Program-made: the position numbers and the translations under genes
Notes under the pieces: generated by a model
The model's input: the letters and a program-made list of their open reading frames with translations, nothing else
What the model was told of the DNA's origin: nothing
Databases searched by the model: none
Shown here: positions 8,940 through 17,546 of the stretch, in pieces
Position numbering within the stretch: position 1 is the first letter of the stretch
Layout: each line of letters opens with the position of its first letter
Source of the DNA: Psychrobacter sp. UBA3962
GTDB taxonomy: Bacteria > Pseudomonadota > Gammaproteobacteria > Pseudomonadales > Moraxellaceae
Length of the DNA stretch: 64,000 bases
NCBI RefSeq assembly: GCF_002385225.1
Contig: NZ_DGDC01000023.1
Location: 19,760-83,759, forward strand
Reading direction: 5' to 3'

Positions 8940-10226
8940 TTAAGCGGTAATAGTTTCCGCTCCGCCCATAAACGGACGTAAGACTTCAGGGATAGTGATG
9001 CTACCATCAGCATTTTGATGGTTTTCCATAATGGCTAGTAAGGTACGGCCCACTGCCAAGCCTGAGCCATTTAAAGTATGCGCAAGCTCTGTCTTCTTGC
9101 CGTCTTTGACTCGGGTGCCCATGCGACGTGCTTGGAAGTCGCCACAGTTTGAGCAGCTTGAGATTTCACGATAAGTATCTTGGCTAGGTACCCACACTTC
9201 AATATCGTAAGTACGTAAGGCGCTAAAGCCCATATCACCCGTACACAGCTTAACCACACGGTAAGGCAGCTCTAACTGCTGTAAAATGTATTCCGCTTGA
9301 GCAGTCATTTGCTCTAATAGCTCATCAGATTGCTCAGCAGTAGCAATGTTTACCATTTCTACTTTCTCAAATTGATGCTGTCGAATTAAACCACGGGTAT
9401 CACGGCCATGTGAACCCGCTTCACTTCTAAAGCAGGGAGTGTGCGCAGTAAATTTAAGAGGCAATTGACTGGCCTCCAAACGCTCACCACGTACCAAGTT
9501 GGTCATCGGTACTTCAGCGGTTGGGATTAAGTAAAAACCCATGCCATCATTATTAGTGTGGTTGGTTAACTTAAATAAATCTTCTTCAAATTTAGGCAGC
9601 TGACCCGTACCCTTTAAGCTATCAGAGTTAACAATATAAGGCACATAGCACTCGGTATAACCGTATTTGACAGTATGGGTGTTCAGCATAAACTGAATTA
9701 AAGCTCTATGTAACTGGGCCAATTGACCAGTCAATACATTAAAGCGACTGCCGGTTAGTTTGGCTGCTGCTGCAAAGTCTAATTGACCTAAGCCTTCACC
9801 CACATCGGTATGATCTTTAATCTCAAAGTCAAATTGACGTGGTGTACCCCATTTACGCACTTCAAGGTTGTCTTCTTCTGACTCACCGTCTGGCACATCA
9901 TCGGCTGGGATATTCGGAATTTGTAATGCCGCTTCATTGATTTTATCTTGTAGTGTTTTTAAGTCTTCTTCCGCTTTTTTGATGTCACCACTGATTGATT
10001 GCATCTCGGCCAGTAACTCACTCGCATCTTCGCCATTTTTCTTTAGAGCACCGACTTGTTTGGCACCGGCATTACGCTTGGCCTGCAAATCTTCGGTTAA
10101 CACCTGAAGTGATTTACGCTGTGATTCCATTTGTTGCCAAAAATCCACGTCTAGCTCATAGCCTCTTTTGGCAAGCTTCTGTTTTAATTCGGTCAAATCT
10201 TGGCGTAATAACTTAGGATCAATCAT
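8940..10226 (-). CDS. serS: Serine--tRNA ligase
   Basis: Class II aminoacyl-tRNA synthetase that charges tRNA-Ser (and tRNA-Sec where present). The 428-residue protein starts with MIDPKLLRQD and the long coiled-coil arm (about residues 30-100, rich in Lys, Glu and Leu) that grips the tRNA long variable arm. The catalytic domain holds TAEVPMTNLVRGE, motif 2 (FRSEAGSHGRDTRGL) and motif 3 (LNGSGLAVGRTLLAIMEN). AAAGGTG precedes the ATG. The upstream leader contains a 14-bp tandem repeat, described separately. The call is secure. Confidence 0.98.
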   Translation of the reverse strand: MIDPKLLRQDLTELKQKLAKRGYELDVDFWQQMESQRKSLQVLTEDLQAKRNAGAKQVGALKKNGEDASELLAEMQSISGDIKKAEEDLKTLQDKINEAALQIPNIPADDVPDGESEEDNLEVRKWGTPRQFDFEIKDHTDVGEGLGQLDFAAAAKLTGSRFNVLTGQLAQLHRALIQFMLNTHTVKYGYTECYVPYIVNSDSLKGTGQLPKFEEDLFKLTNHTNNDGMGFYLIPTAEVPMTNLVRGERLEASQLPLKFTAHTPCFRSEAGSHGRDTRGLIRQHQFEKVEMVNIATAEQSDELLEQMTAQAEYILQQLELPYRVVKLCTGDMGFSALRTYDIEVWVPSQDTYREISSCSNCGDFQARRMGTRVKDGKKTELAHTLNGSGLAVGRTLLAIMENHQNADGSITIPEVLRPFMGGAETITA

Positions 10227-10845
10227 GTGACACCTTTTATTAGAGTATTAGTATTAGAGTATTAAAATATGAAATAGTAGAGGTTTAACTTAAACAGGTA
10301 ATATTTTTTTAAATAAATAGAAATCTAGCCAATAACTAGACTTATCAACAACTAGATTAGGTATTAATTCGGAAACAGGCACTCCTTACGACCAGACGCT
10401 CTATGGCAAATCATAGTCATAAAATTAAGCGTAACTTACTTCCGCTTTTATGATAAATATAAAGTGCGGTTGTCTGTAAAACCGCCCAAAGATTGGATGC
10501 CTAAATAATGTTATCTATGATACCAAGACCAAGCATTTTTGACCATGTCAAAACAGCGATATGCCCCTAAAATCTTTATAAAATTATACAATCTTGTAAT
10601 CTCTTTGCCTCAAATCGCTATTTTTTCAGAGCCAATTTGCTTTAACCTGCCGTCCTGCGTTTGCAGATAATCAAATAGGTCCTAAAATTTAACCCCTCAC
10701 ATTAAGCTTTAAAGTTTCAATTGGCCCCAGTTTTCGGTAAGATAGCAACACTATCTCAATTATCTTAATGACATCGTACTTTTACCAAAATCATGTCATT
10801 TTAATTTTACTTTTTGTTCAATTAACATCCTATTCGAGTAATTAT
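10227..10845. other. Divergent intergenic region between serS and a YcxB-like gene
   Basis: This 619-base region must hold promoters for both flanking genes. Next to serS is TATTAGAGTATTAG repeated almost twice (10238-10264). In the middle are an imperfect hairpin (about 10410-10454, TCATAAAA...TTTTATGA arms) and a second one (10466-10485, GCGGTT/AACCGC). I see no convincing ORF or tRNA. Confidence 0.45.
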
Positions 10846-11499
10846 ATGGCTCTTTACCCTTACACCCTCCAACCTGTTGATATCAATCTAACAGAAGAAG
10901 AGTTTCACCAAGCACAATTTGAGTTATTTGAAAAAACCAATCCTTCTTTTGGCTTAAAAAATATTAAGATGAAAGAATGGATCATTATGGCCATTGTAAT
11001 AGCAGTGTCTATAGCGGGGCTTGTTTATGTCAAAGGCTACTCAACTTTTATCTTTTATTTGATGCTAATTTTGGTGGTGGTGTATTTATTGGTACGTACC
11101 ATTGGTATGAAGTGGTATGTGCAAAGAGAGTTTGAAAAGCAGATGGCTGAACAAGAAATGCCTGATGAGATGAAACAGCTGAAACTTGGGGTACAGAAGC
11201 ATGGCTTAATCATGGCCATGCCTTCTCCAAATGCTGGTCTGCAGCAAAATAAAGCGATGCGCGGTATGCAAATGCGTGGCTCGGCCACACAGCAAGCAGT
11301 TATTCCCTGGACTGCGGTAAAAAGCTGGGAAGAAACAGATGACTATATTTTTATGCTGTTTGAAATGCAGGGTCAACAAGGCAGTCAAATTATTCCAAAG
11401 CGTCTACAAGCGCAAAAATTCCCTATTGACACGGTACGCACTCATTTACAAGAAGTGGTCCCTGTTAAAGGCTTACAGCCACAAGCTATTGGTCAGTAA
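10846..11499 (+). CDS. YcxB-like domain membrane protein
   Basis: A 217-residue protein with an N-terminal soluble segment (YTLQPVDINLTEEEFHQAQ), two adjacent membrane helices near residues 45-60 and 65-85, and a C-terminal half ending in a beta-rich region with IPWTAVKSWEETDDYIFMLF. This order, two helices followed by a domain with W..V....E....Y.F, matches the YcxB-like family of unknown function. I start it at ATG 10846 rather than the upstream ATG at 10768, whose extra 26 residues look unrelated. The SD is weak. A strong terminator follows. Confidence 0.75.
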   Translation: MALYPYTLQPVDINLTEEEFHQAQFELFEKTNPSFGLKNIKMKEWIIMAIVIAVSIAGLVYVKGYSTFIFYLMLILVVVYLLVRTIGMKWYVQREFEKQMAEQEMPDEMKQLKLGVQKHGLIMAMPSPNAGLQQNKAMRGMQMRGSATQQAVIPWTAVKSWEETDDYIFMLFEMQGQQGSQIIPKRLQAQKFPIDTVRTHLQEVVPVKGLQPQAIGQ

Positions 11500-11843
11500 T
11501 TTTTGACCCATAGCATTTGAGCAGTGATAAGCTTGCTTTAATGCTGTGTCACAGCCATTAAATGTTCTTCTAATAAAATGACCCTGCTTGGGTCATTTTT
11601 TTTGGCTTAAATTTTAAAGAAAACTTCCCCTATATACTCAACAAGAACACTATTTATTTGGTAAAAAAAAGATAGCTACGGCTGTAAGTAAAAATGAGTG
11701 TATTTGAAAAACAAATCACATCCATTAAATCATTATGTTTAACTAATCATAATTTATTTGCTATTATAATAATCGTAAAGGCAAAGGGGATAAGCTCACT
11801 TCATACCCCCTATCAAAATACTAACTAAAAAAGGATAATTATT
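11500..11843. other. Intergenic region before dps
   Basis: The left part holds the terminator of the YcxB-like gene. The right part, upstream of dps, is AT-rich and contains a good -10 candidate TATAAT at 11765-11770 without a clear -35. That could point to an activator such as OxyR, but I do not see a definite operator. Confidence 0.4.
11575..11603 (+). terminator. Terminator of the YcxB-like gene
   Basis: A perfect stem ATGACCC/GGGTCAT with loop TGCTT is followed by eight T. The preceding A-run also allows action on the other strand. Confidence 0.9.
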
Positions 11844-12314
11844 ATGAGTACCAATCAAATTGGCTTAGAAAAAAAAGACATGACTGCCGTAATCAATAAA
11901 CTTAACGATCTACTTTCAAGCTATCATATTTTTTACCTTAACGTTCGTGGCTATCATTGGAACGTGAAAGGAGAACATTTCTTCTCATTACATCAACAGT
12001 TTGAAGAGCTATATACCAATCTTCAAATTCAAATTGATGAAATTGCAGAACGTGTTCTAACGCTAGGTGGTACACCACTTCATGCTTATAGCGACTTTGC
12101 TCAACACAGTTCTATTAAAGAAGATAAAGGCGTATTTAACGGTAACGATTGTGTACGCGGTGTTGTTGCAGGCTTGCAAGCGCTTATCGAAGAACAACGT
12201 GGAGTGTCTGCTGTGGCAGAAGAAGCGGAAGACCAAGGTACTGCAGACTTAGTAGACGGTTATGTCCAAGAGCAGGAAAAACTGGTTTGGATGTATAACG
12301 CTTTTTTAGGCTAA
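11844..12314 (+). CDS. dps: Dps-family ferritin-like DNA-protection protein
   Basis: Mini-ferritin forming a 12-subunit shell that oxidises and stores iron and protects DNA in stress. The 156-residue protein is all helical, with the inter-subunit ferroxidase signature YHWNVKGEHFFSLHQQFEELY near residues 38-58 followed by IDEIAERVLTLGGTPLH. It has a very short N-terminal tail (MSTNQIGLEKKD) with few Lys, so direct DNA binding is not certain. AAGGAT lies before the ATG. The upstream -10 TATAAT and the convergent terminator imply a single-gene transcript. Confidence 0.93.
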   Translation: MSTNQIGLEKKDMTAVINKLNDLLSSYHIFYLNVRGYHWNVKGEHFFSLHQQFEELYTNLQIQIDEIAERVLTLGGTPLHAYSDFAQHSSIKEDKGVFNGNDCVRGVVAGLQALIEEQRGVSAVAEEAEDQGTADLVDGYVQEQEKLVWMYNAFLG

Positions 12315-12400
12315 TTATTTAGAAGCTTTTTATGTAGACACCTTGTTTAGATAACTTATTAGAAAGCTTGTATATAAAATCATTCCTTTAACTTAGCCAT

Positions 12401-12435
12401 AAAAAATCCCCCGTATAGTTACGGGGGATTTTTTT
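12401..12435. terminator. Bidirectional terminator between dps and the DASS gene
   Basis: A nine-bp perfect GC-rich stem (ATCCCCCGTA/TACGGGGGAT) with a four-base loop is flanked by A6 and T7. It sits between two converging genes and can stop both. Confidence 0.95.
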
Positions 12436-12465
12436 GTGTCACTCATTTCTATAGATTTTTGAGGA

Positions 12466-13917
12466 TTATAGTAGGAAGAAATAAGCCCAGCAAGCGACCA
12501 CTAATGACGACACAATATTCAACACCATACCTACTCGAACCATCTCAGACTGTTTAATCAAACCGGTACCAAAGACGATAGCGTTAGGTGGTGTGGCCAC
12601 AGGCAACATGAAGGCACAAGACGCACCGATACCAATAATCATCACCAACACTTCAGTAGGCAGACCCATTTGCTCTGCAATCGCCACGAAAACAGGCACT
12701 AGCAGAGCCGCTGAAGCGGTATTTGACGCAAACTCTGTTAAGAAAATAATGAAAGCGGCAACTGCTAACATGACTAAGAATAAAGGCGTTGTCATCAATG
12801 CATTGGCCACAGTTTCGCCCATCACTAATGAGGCACCTGAAGACTTAAGCACATTAGATAGGGCAATACCACCCCCGAATAACATGAGCACGCCCCAGTC
12901 GGTATTGTCTGAAACTTGTTTCCAAGAAACCAAGCCCAAACTTACCACAGCCACTGCAGCAGATAATGCAATAATAGAGTCAATATCAGCAATCTCTAGC
13001 ATCTCACCCAGTTTATTACCAAATATCCAGCACAATGCCGTAGTTATAAACACGATGATGGTAATAAGTCTTGGTGTAGTCCAAGGGATCTCAGGCTGAT
13101 CAATACTACTAATACGCACGTTAAGATTTGGCTTTAGCACAAAATACATTGCGCCCAATAATAGAGGCGTTAGTACGAATGTCAGCGGCAAACCAAACTT
13201 CATCCAATCCACAAATGAGATATCTAAAGCTTTGGCAGCAATAGCATTCGGCGGAGAACCAACAATAGTTCCTAGCCCGCCCAAACTTGCAGAATAGGCA
13301 ATACCCAACAGTACAAACACAAAAGTACCACGATCTTTTTGACGATCAACTTGTGACAACATACCAATTGCCAAGGGTAACATCATAGCCGCTGTTGCGG
13401 TATTTGAGATCCACATTGAAAGCATGGCAGTAGCAAAGAATATCAAGATTACTGCGTTACCAAGTTTACCCCCTGATAATGAGATAAGCTTTAACGCAAT
13501 TTTTTTATCAAGTTGCTGCACATGCAGAGCGGCCGCTAACGCAAAGCCCCCGAAGAACAGGTAAATAGTTGGGTTGGCAAAGCTCGATAAGGCTGATTTA
13601 GTATCAAACTCGGGAATGCCAATCGCCACCCCTATAATCATCACTAATATTGCAGTAATCGTTACATGCAATGCTTCAGTTAACCAAAGCGTACCAATGA
13701 ATACTAACATTGATAGGCCTTTATTAACGTTGGTATCAAAAGGCAAAACATTAAAAATAATTAAGCTAATTATGGCTGCAATAGCAGTAATAACCAGCCC
13801 TTTTCCTGTGCCTTTAGGAAAAGTATCGGTGAACAAGTACTCATTGCCATCATGAGGAAGATGGCTGTCTAAATTTTTATTTGCACCCGTAGGTGGCGTC
13901 TGATTGTATTCTGACAT
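12466..13917 (-). CDS. DASS/SLC13-family sodium-dependent carboxylate transporter
   Basis: Inner-membrane symporter of 483 residues for di- or tricarboxylates (or sulfate). It has a soluble N-terminal tail of about 35 residues and about eleven hydrophobic segments. The two SNT motifs of the family are visible: WISNTATAAMMLPLA in the first half and EFASNTASAALLVPV in the second, each near the Na+ and carboxylate sites. A duplicated GxxPNAIAAKAL/ATPPNAIVFGTG pair also fits. AAGGGTG precedes the ATG. A hairpin with T6 on the minus strand lies just before the ribosome site (see 13932). Substrate cannot be fixed from sequence. Confidence 0.88.
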   Translation of the reverse strand: MSEYNQTPPTGANKNLDSHLPHDGNEYLFTDTFPKGTGKGLVITAIAAIISLIIFNVLPFDTNVNKGLSMLVFIGTLWLTEALHVTITAILVMIIGVAIGIPEFDTKSALSSFANPTIYLFFGGFALAAALHVQQLDKKIALKLISLSGGKLGNAVILIFFATAMLSMWISNTATAAMMLPLAIGMLSQVDRQKDRGTFVFVLLGIAYSASLGGLGTIVGSPPNAIAAKALDISFVDWMKFGLPLTFVLTPLLLGAMYFVLKPNLNVRISSIDQPEIPWTTPRLITIIVFITTALCWIFGNKLGEMLEIADIDSIIALSAAVAVVSLGLVSWKQVSDNTDWGVLMLFGGGIALSNVLKSSGASLVMGETVANALMTTPLFLVMLAVAAFIIFLTEFASNTASAALLVPVFVAIAEQMGLPTEVLVMIIGIGASCAFMLPVATPPNAIVFGTGLIKQSEMVRVGMVLNIVSSLVVACWAYFFLL

Positions 13918-14222
13918 ACAACACCCTTATTAAAAAACGACTCACTGTCACAGTGAGAAACACCGTAAAACTGAACGGGATATTTACTATGATACTAACT
14001 CATTGTAAATTTGTTATATTAAAAAGTCACTAAACACTTCTAAAAAGTTAATTTATTAGGGTATTGTATAAAAATTTATAACTCATTAATATGAGGCTCT
14101 AAAAGTCAGAAGCTACTAATTTGGCTTATACTAACCTTCTTATGGTTCTCTTTACCTTAATCAAAATTGTACAAGCACCTTGTAAGACTGCTAAGTGATG
14201 AACTAAAAAATCAGGAAATCAT
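13918..14222. other. Divergent intergenic region, DASS gene / azlC
   Basis: It holds the 5' leader of the leftward DASS gene with a hairpin-T6 element (13932-13957), and the promoter region of azlCD. It is AT-rich. No ORF is supported. Confidence 0.45.
13932..13957 (-). promoter_or_regulatory. Leader hairpin with U-tract before the DASS gene (possible attenuator or operator)
   Basis: On the minus strand a perfect CTCACTG/CAGTGAG stem with a three-base loop is followed by TCG and six T, and then directly by the AAGGGTG ribosome site. That is the shape of a short intrinsic terminator inside the leader. The same palindrome could instead be a repressor operator. The stem is short, so termination may be partial. 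Confidence 0.45.
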
Positions 14223-14954
14223 GTGACTACTCATTCAAAAGACATCCCTGTAGCGCAGGACAATCATACCGACTGGGCAGAAGGATTTAAAAAAAGCCTT
14301 CCAGTAGCAATGGGCTATCTTCCGGCAGGTATAGCTTTTGGAGTTCTAGCTCAAGTAGCAGGAATTCCAGTCTGGGCAACGGTTATGTTAAGCATTGTGC
14401 TGTATGCTGGCGCCGCTCAATATGCTTGTATTCCCATGCTAAGCGCAGGCTTGCCGATTGGTACTATGGCCACCAATATTGCTGCTATCAATTTGCGTCA
14501 CATTTTTTACGGCATGCCTTTACTACAATCTTTGCCTGACAATAAGTTAGCCAAAACTTATTGTCTATTTGCGCTGACTGACGAAACTTTCTCTGTTATG
14601 ACCAGCTTACCTGCTGAGTCAAGAAAAGCGTTAATACTACCCATAAGTTTCTTTAATCAGATGTGGTGGGTGGTAGCAGGAGCTATTGGGGTGATGATAG
14701 GAAGCGCTCTCAATGACTTAATACCGCATTTAGATTTCGCTTTAGTGTGCCTTTTTGCTATTTTGGCTTATGAGCAATTTCAAACTGTTAAACGTTACTT
14801 CCCTATTGTTATTGCCGTAGTCTCCTTAATTATTGCCTCTTTATTTACCACTAACTGGGTACTATTGATGGCCATTAGTATTTGTATGCTCCTTATTTTA
14901 GCCCGTGGCTATTGGGTACAGGGCAATATTAAAGGAGTGAATAATGACCAGTAG
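14223..14954 (+). CDS. azlC: AzlC-family branched-chain amino acid exporter, large subunit
   Basis: Membrane permease of 243 residues with about five to six helices. The signature LPVAMGYLPAGIAFGVLA near residues 25-42 and LYAGAAQYACIPML near 60-75 identify AzlC, which with AzlD exports branched-chain amino acids or analogues. The start is GTG at 14223: AGGAA lies five bases before it, and the ATG two bases upstream is out of frame and stops at once. Its 3' end overlaps azlD by 11 bases, so the two are coupled. An Lrp-type regulator often found beside azlCD is absent here. Confidence 0.9.
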   Translation: MTTHSKDIPVAQDNHTDWAEGFKKSLPVAMGYLPAGIAFGVLAQVAGIPVWATVMLSIVLYAGAAQYACIPMLSAGLPIGTMATNIAAINLRHIFYGMPLLQSLPDNKLAKTYCLFALTDETFSVMTSLPAESRKALILPISFFNQMWWVVAGAIGVMIGSALNDLIPHLDFALVCLFAILAYEQFQTVKRYFPIVIAVVSLIIASLFTTNWVLLMAISICMLLILARGYWVQGNIKGVNNDQ

Positions 14955-15303
14955 TTATCTTATTCTCGCAACTCTGGCGATGGCTGGCGTTACCTTTATT
15001 ACTCGGGCCCTTCCCGCCTTAATTCCAAGAAAGCTTCTAGATACGCCATGGCTACACCGACTCAATGAAAGTCTGCCTTTATCAGTAATGGTGCTACTCA
15101 TTTTAACCAGCTTATCGTATCAAGACCTATCATCGACAACTGGTCTACACAGCGCCGAGCTACAATTACTACTGGCACAAGTTGGGGCCTTGTTATTGAC
15201 ACTCCTTGCCTATCATATTAGCCGCCAACTGTTGGTCAGTATGATTGCTGGGATTGCTTCCTTAAATGGTTTACTGTGGCTATTTACCAATTTCTTAGGT
15301 TAA
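14944..15303 (+). CDS. azlD: AzlD-family exporter, small subunit
   Basis: A 119-residue membrane protein with four hydrophobic segments. The N-terminal TFITRALPALIPRKLL near residues 18-33 is the AzlD hallmark. AAGGAG precedes the ATG, inside the end of azlC. It is the partner of the preceding AzlC. A long hairpin terminator follows. Confidence 0.9.
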   Translation: MTSSYLILATLAMAGVTFITRALPALIPRKLLDTPWLHRLNESLPLSVMVLLILTSLSYQDLSSTTGLHSAELQLLLAQVGALLLTLLAYHISRQLLVSMIAGIASLNGLLWLFTNFLG

Positions 15304-15364
15304 TTTTCTTAGACTTACAGGCCAGGTTGACCTGTTAAACTGTTATATGGATCTATATCCCCCT

Positions 15365-15416
15365 AAAAAGGTTATGGAATTACTATAATTTCTAGTAACT
15401 TATAACCTTTATTTTT
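15365..15416 (+). terminator. azlCD terminator
   Basis: AAAAAGGTTAT pairs with ATAACCTTTATTTTT; an inner ATTACT/AGTAA pair extends the hairpin. It ends in a T-rich tract and lies 60 bases past azlD. Confidence 0.75.
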
Positions 15417-15516
15417 GTGAGCTATCAAAAGTATTCAATCGACTTAATTTTTACGATATCTATGCTATTGTATTAGGCTTAAAACCCATAACCTTGATAA
15501 TAGGAATAAAACAAGT

Positions 15517-16929
15517 ATGAATTCATCCACTAGAAATGAGCATGATTTACTTGGTGATCGTGATATCCCTTCTGACGCATATTATGGTATTCAAACCTTG
15601 CGCGCCTATGAAAACTTCAATATTAGTAAAGTACGCCTACATCAATTCTCTCCCTTCATTAGAGCATTTGCTACTGTAAAAAAAGCTGCAGCCATTGCTA
15701 ACCATAAAGTGGGTGTTTTAGAAGAAAAAAGAAAAGACGCTATTGTGGCAGCTTGTGATGACTTAATTGCCGACAAGTTACACGACCAGTTTATTATCGA
15801 TATGTTCCAAGGTGGTGCCGGTACTTCTACCAACATGAACGTGAACGAAGTTATCGCTAACCGTGCCTTAGAAATTATGGGTCACGAAAAAGGTGAGTAT
15901 CAGTACTTACACCCTAACAACCATGTCAACCTATCTCAGTCAACCAACGACTCGTATCCTACGGCCCTAAAACTTGCTTTAGACTTCTACTGTGAACGTC
16001 TACTTGGCAAAATGGATATATTAATTGAAAGCTTCTTGAACAAAAAAGAAGAACTAGGCCATCGACTAAAAATGGGCCGTACTCACCTGCAAGATGCGGT
16101 ACCTATGACAGCAGGCCAAGAGTTCAATGCTTTTGCCACCATGATCAAGGCTGAGAAAAAACGTATCGAGCAGGTACGTGAACTTCTTTATGAAATCAAC
16201 ATGGGTGCCACAGCTATCGGTACAGGTATTAACGCCCCTAGCAACTATCCTGAAACTTGCGCTGAAGTATTAAGAGAGCTAACTGGTAAGCCTTATTACA
16301 CTTCTGATGACTTAATTCAAGCCACTCAAGACACCAGTGTCTATGTAGCTTTATCAGGTAATCTACGTCTGTTGGCTACTCGTTTATCAAAAATTGCCAA
16401 CGATATCCGTTTGCAGTCTTCAGGTCCTCGTGCAGGTCTAGGTCAATACCGCATTCCTCAAATGCAGCCGGGCAGCTCAATTATGCCAGGTAAAGTAAAC
16501 CCAGTTATCCCAGAAGTGGTGAACCAAGCTTGTTTCCATATTATGGGTATTGACCATACGATCGCTATGGCTTCTGAAGCGGGTCAGTTACAGTTAAACG
16601 TGTTTGAACCTGTAATGGCATTCAACCTATTCACCGGCCTTGTGATGTTAAGCAATATTTGTGAGACCTTTGCTACACGCTGTATCGACGGCATCGAAAT
16701 GAACGAAGATTACTGCCGTGAGCAAGTGCTAAGTAACATTGGTCTGGTAACTGCCTTAAACCCACATCTGGGCTATGAGGTCTCTACCCGTATTGCTAAA
16801 AAAGCACAAGAAAGTGGCGGCAGTATCTATAACATCGTTTTAGAAGAGAAACTATTAGATCAAGAAACGCTGGATCAAATCATCTCTCCTGAAAATATGG
16901 TATACCCTCTTTTACAACGCAAAGCTTAA
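15517..16929 (+). CDS. aspA: Aspartate ammonia-lyase (aspartase)
   Basis: Cytoplasmic enzyme that converts L-aspartate to fumarate and ammonium. The 470-residue length equals that of known aspartases. It has TSTNMNVNEVIANRALE and the substrate-loop signature GSSIMPGKVNPVIPE near residue 325, plus STNDSYPTALKL and GRTHLQDAVPMT. The superfamily includes class II fumarase; N-terminal RNEHDLLGDRDIPSDAYYGIQT and the MNMN/NVFEPVMAFN text favour aspartase. AGGA lies ten bases before the ATG. It may feed fumarate and ammonium into the nitrogen metabolism of this region. A long imperfect inverted repeat follows the stop. Confidence 0.94.
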   Translation: MNSSTRNEHDLLGDRDIPSDAYYGIQTLRAYENFNISKVRLHQFSPFIRAFATVKKAAAIANHKVGVLEEKRKDAIVAACDDLIADKLHDQFIIDMFQGGAGTSTNMNVNEVIANRALEIMGHEKGEYQYLHPNNHVNLSQSTNDSYPTALKLALDFYCERLLGKMDILIESFLNKKEELGHRLKMGRTHLQDAVPMTAGQEFNAFATMIKAEKKRIEQVRELLYEINMGATAIGTGINAPSNYPETCAEVLRELTGKPYYTSDDLIQATQDTSVYVALSGNLRLLATRLSKIANDIRLQSSGPRAGLGQYRIPQMQPGSSIMPGKVNPVIPEVVNQACFHIMGIDHTIAMASEAGQLQLNVFEPVMAFNLFTGLVMLSNICETFATRCIDGIEMNEDYCREQVLSNIGLVTALNPHLGYEVSTRIAKKAQESGGSIYNIVLEEKLLDQETLDQIISPENMVYPLLQRKA

Positions 16930-16943
16930 ACGGCATAAAAAAG

Positions 16944-17017
16944 GGGCGACTTAATAAATAGGTTTCAGTTAAAATATCGGTTACCATAACCTCTATTTTT
17001 CAATTATTAAGTAGCCC
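16944..17017. repeat. Long imperfect inverted repeat after aspA
   Basis: GGGCGACTTAATAA (16944-16957) pairs with TTATTAAGTAGCCC (17004-17017) with one mismatch. Inside are further pairings, AGGTT with AACCT and the small hairpin GGTTA-CCA-TAACC. It covers the whole gap before the next gene. There is no strong T tract on the plus strand, so it may be an RNA-stability hairpin or a small palindromic element rather than a simple terminator. Confidence 0.5.
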
Positions 17018-17047
17018 ACTTTCTTCTTCCCCTTCAAGGAATAATAC

Positions 17048-17434
17048 ATGAAAAAATTGTTAGCCGTTTCAGCTCTAATGGCCTCTCTTGCCCTATCAGG
17101 CTGTGCTACTACAGGAACCGGTACCGATGCAGGCAATGCTGTAGGTACTGCTACCAACGTAGGTATGAATATCTTCAAAACAGCAGTAGATGCTCAGTGC
17201 CGTAGCGAACTTGAAAAACAAAATGCTTGGCGTATTGCCCGTGTGGCCATGAACTCTGAGCAAGAAGAAGCGGTCAAGACTAAGATCTGTGGCTGTGTTA
17301 GCGAACAGGCTCCTCAGCAAGTAACGGTTGTCGATATCACCAATGCTGCCATAGACCCTCAGTACCGCGCACAACTGGTAACTAAAGTGGTCGCCAAGTC
17401 ACTTCAGACTTGTTATACCAGCTTTACTAAGTAG
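17048..17434 (+). CDS. Small lipoprotein of unknown function with four mature cysteines besides the lipid Cys
   Basis: A 128-residue protein with a lipoprotein signal MKKLLAVSALMASLALSGC; the lipid Cys is residue 19. The next 20 residues are Gly/Thr-rich. The mature domain has Cys in DAQCRSEL, KICGCVSE and LQTCYTS, which suggests disulfides in the periplasm, and a central charged helix. AAGGA precedes the ATG. I do not recognise the family. A bidirectional terminator follows. Confidence 0.8.
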   Translation: MKKLLAVSALMASLALSGCATTGTGTDAGNAVGTATNVGMNIFKTAVDAQCRSELEKQNAWRIARVAMNSEQEEAVKTKICGCVSEQAPQQVTVVDITNAAIDPQYRAQLVTKVVAKSLQTCYTSFTK

Positions 17435-17443
17435 TTTAAAAAA

Positions 17444-17486
17444 CAAAAAAAAGAGGGAGCCTGTTAAATGGCCCCTCTTTTTTTAT
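17444..17486. terminator. Bidirectional terminator between the lipoprotein gene and cobA
   Basis: AAAAGAGGGAGCC pairs with GGCCCCTCTTTT with one internal mismatch; A8 and T7 flank it. It separates two convergent units and marks the end of the leftward nitrate operon. Confidence 0.9.
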
Positions 17487-17546
17487 ACCTATAACCTTTT
17501 AAGTCCTCACCAAATAGCTTGTTAAACAACAATCACTAAGCCACCC

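Noticed and set aside
10380..10490. tRNA or T-box-like element upstream of serS
   Set aside because: The hairpins do not form a cloverleaf and T-boxes are not known in gammaproteobacteria.
10768..10845. Longer N-terminus of the YcxB-like protein
   Set aside because: The added residues are hydrophobic but unlike the family, and the ATG at 10846 begins the recognisable sequence.
12593..13099. 168-codon plus-strand frame inside the first DASS gene
   Set aside because: Antisense to clear transporter motifs, no ribosome site and no recognisable domain.
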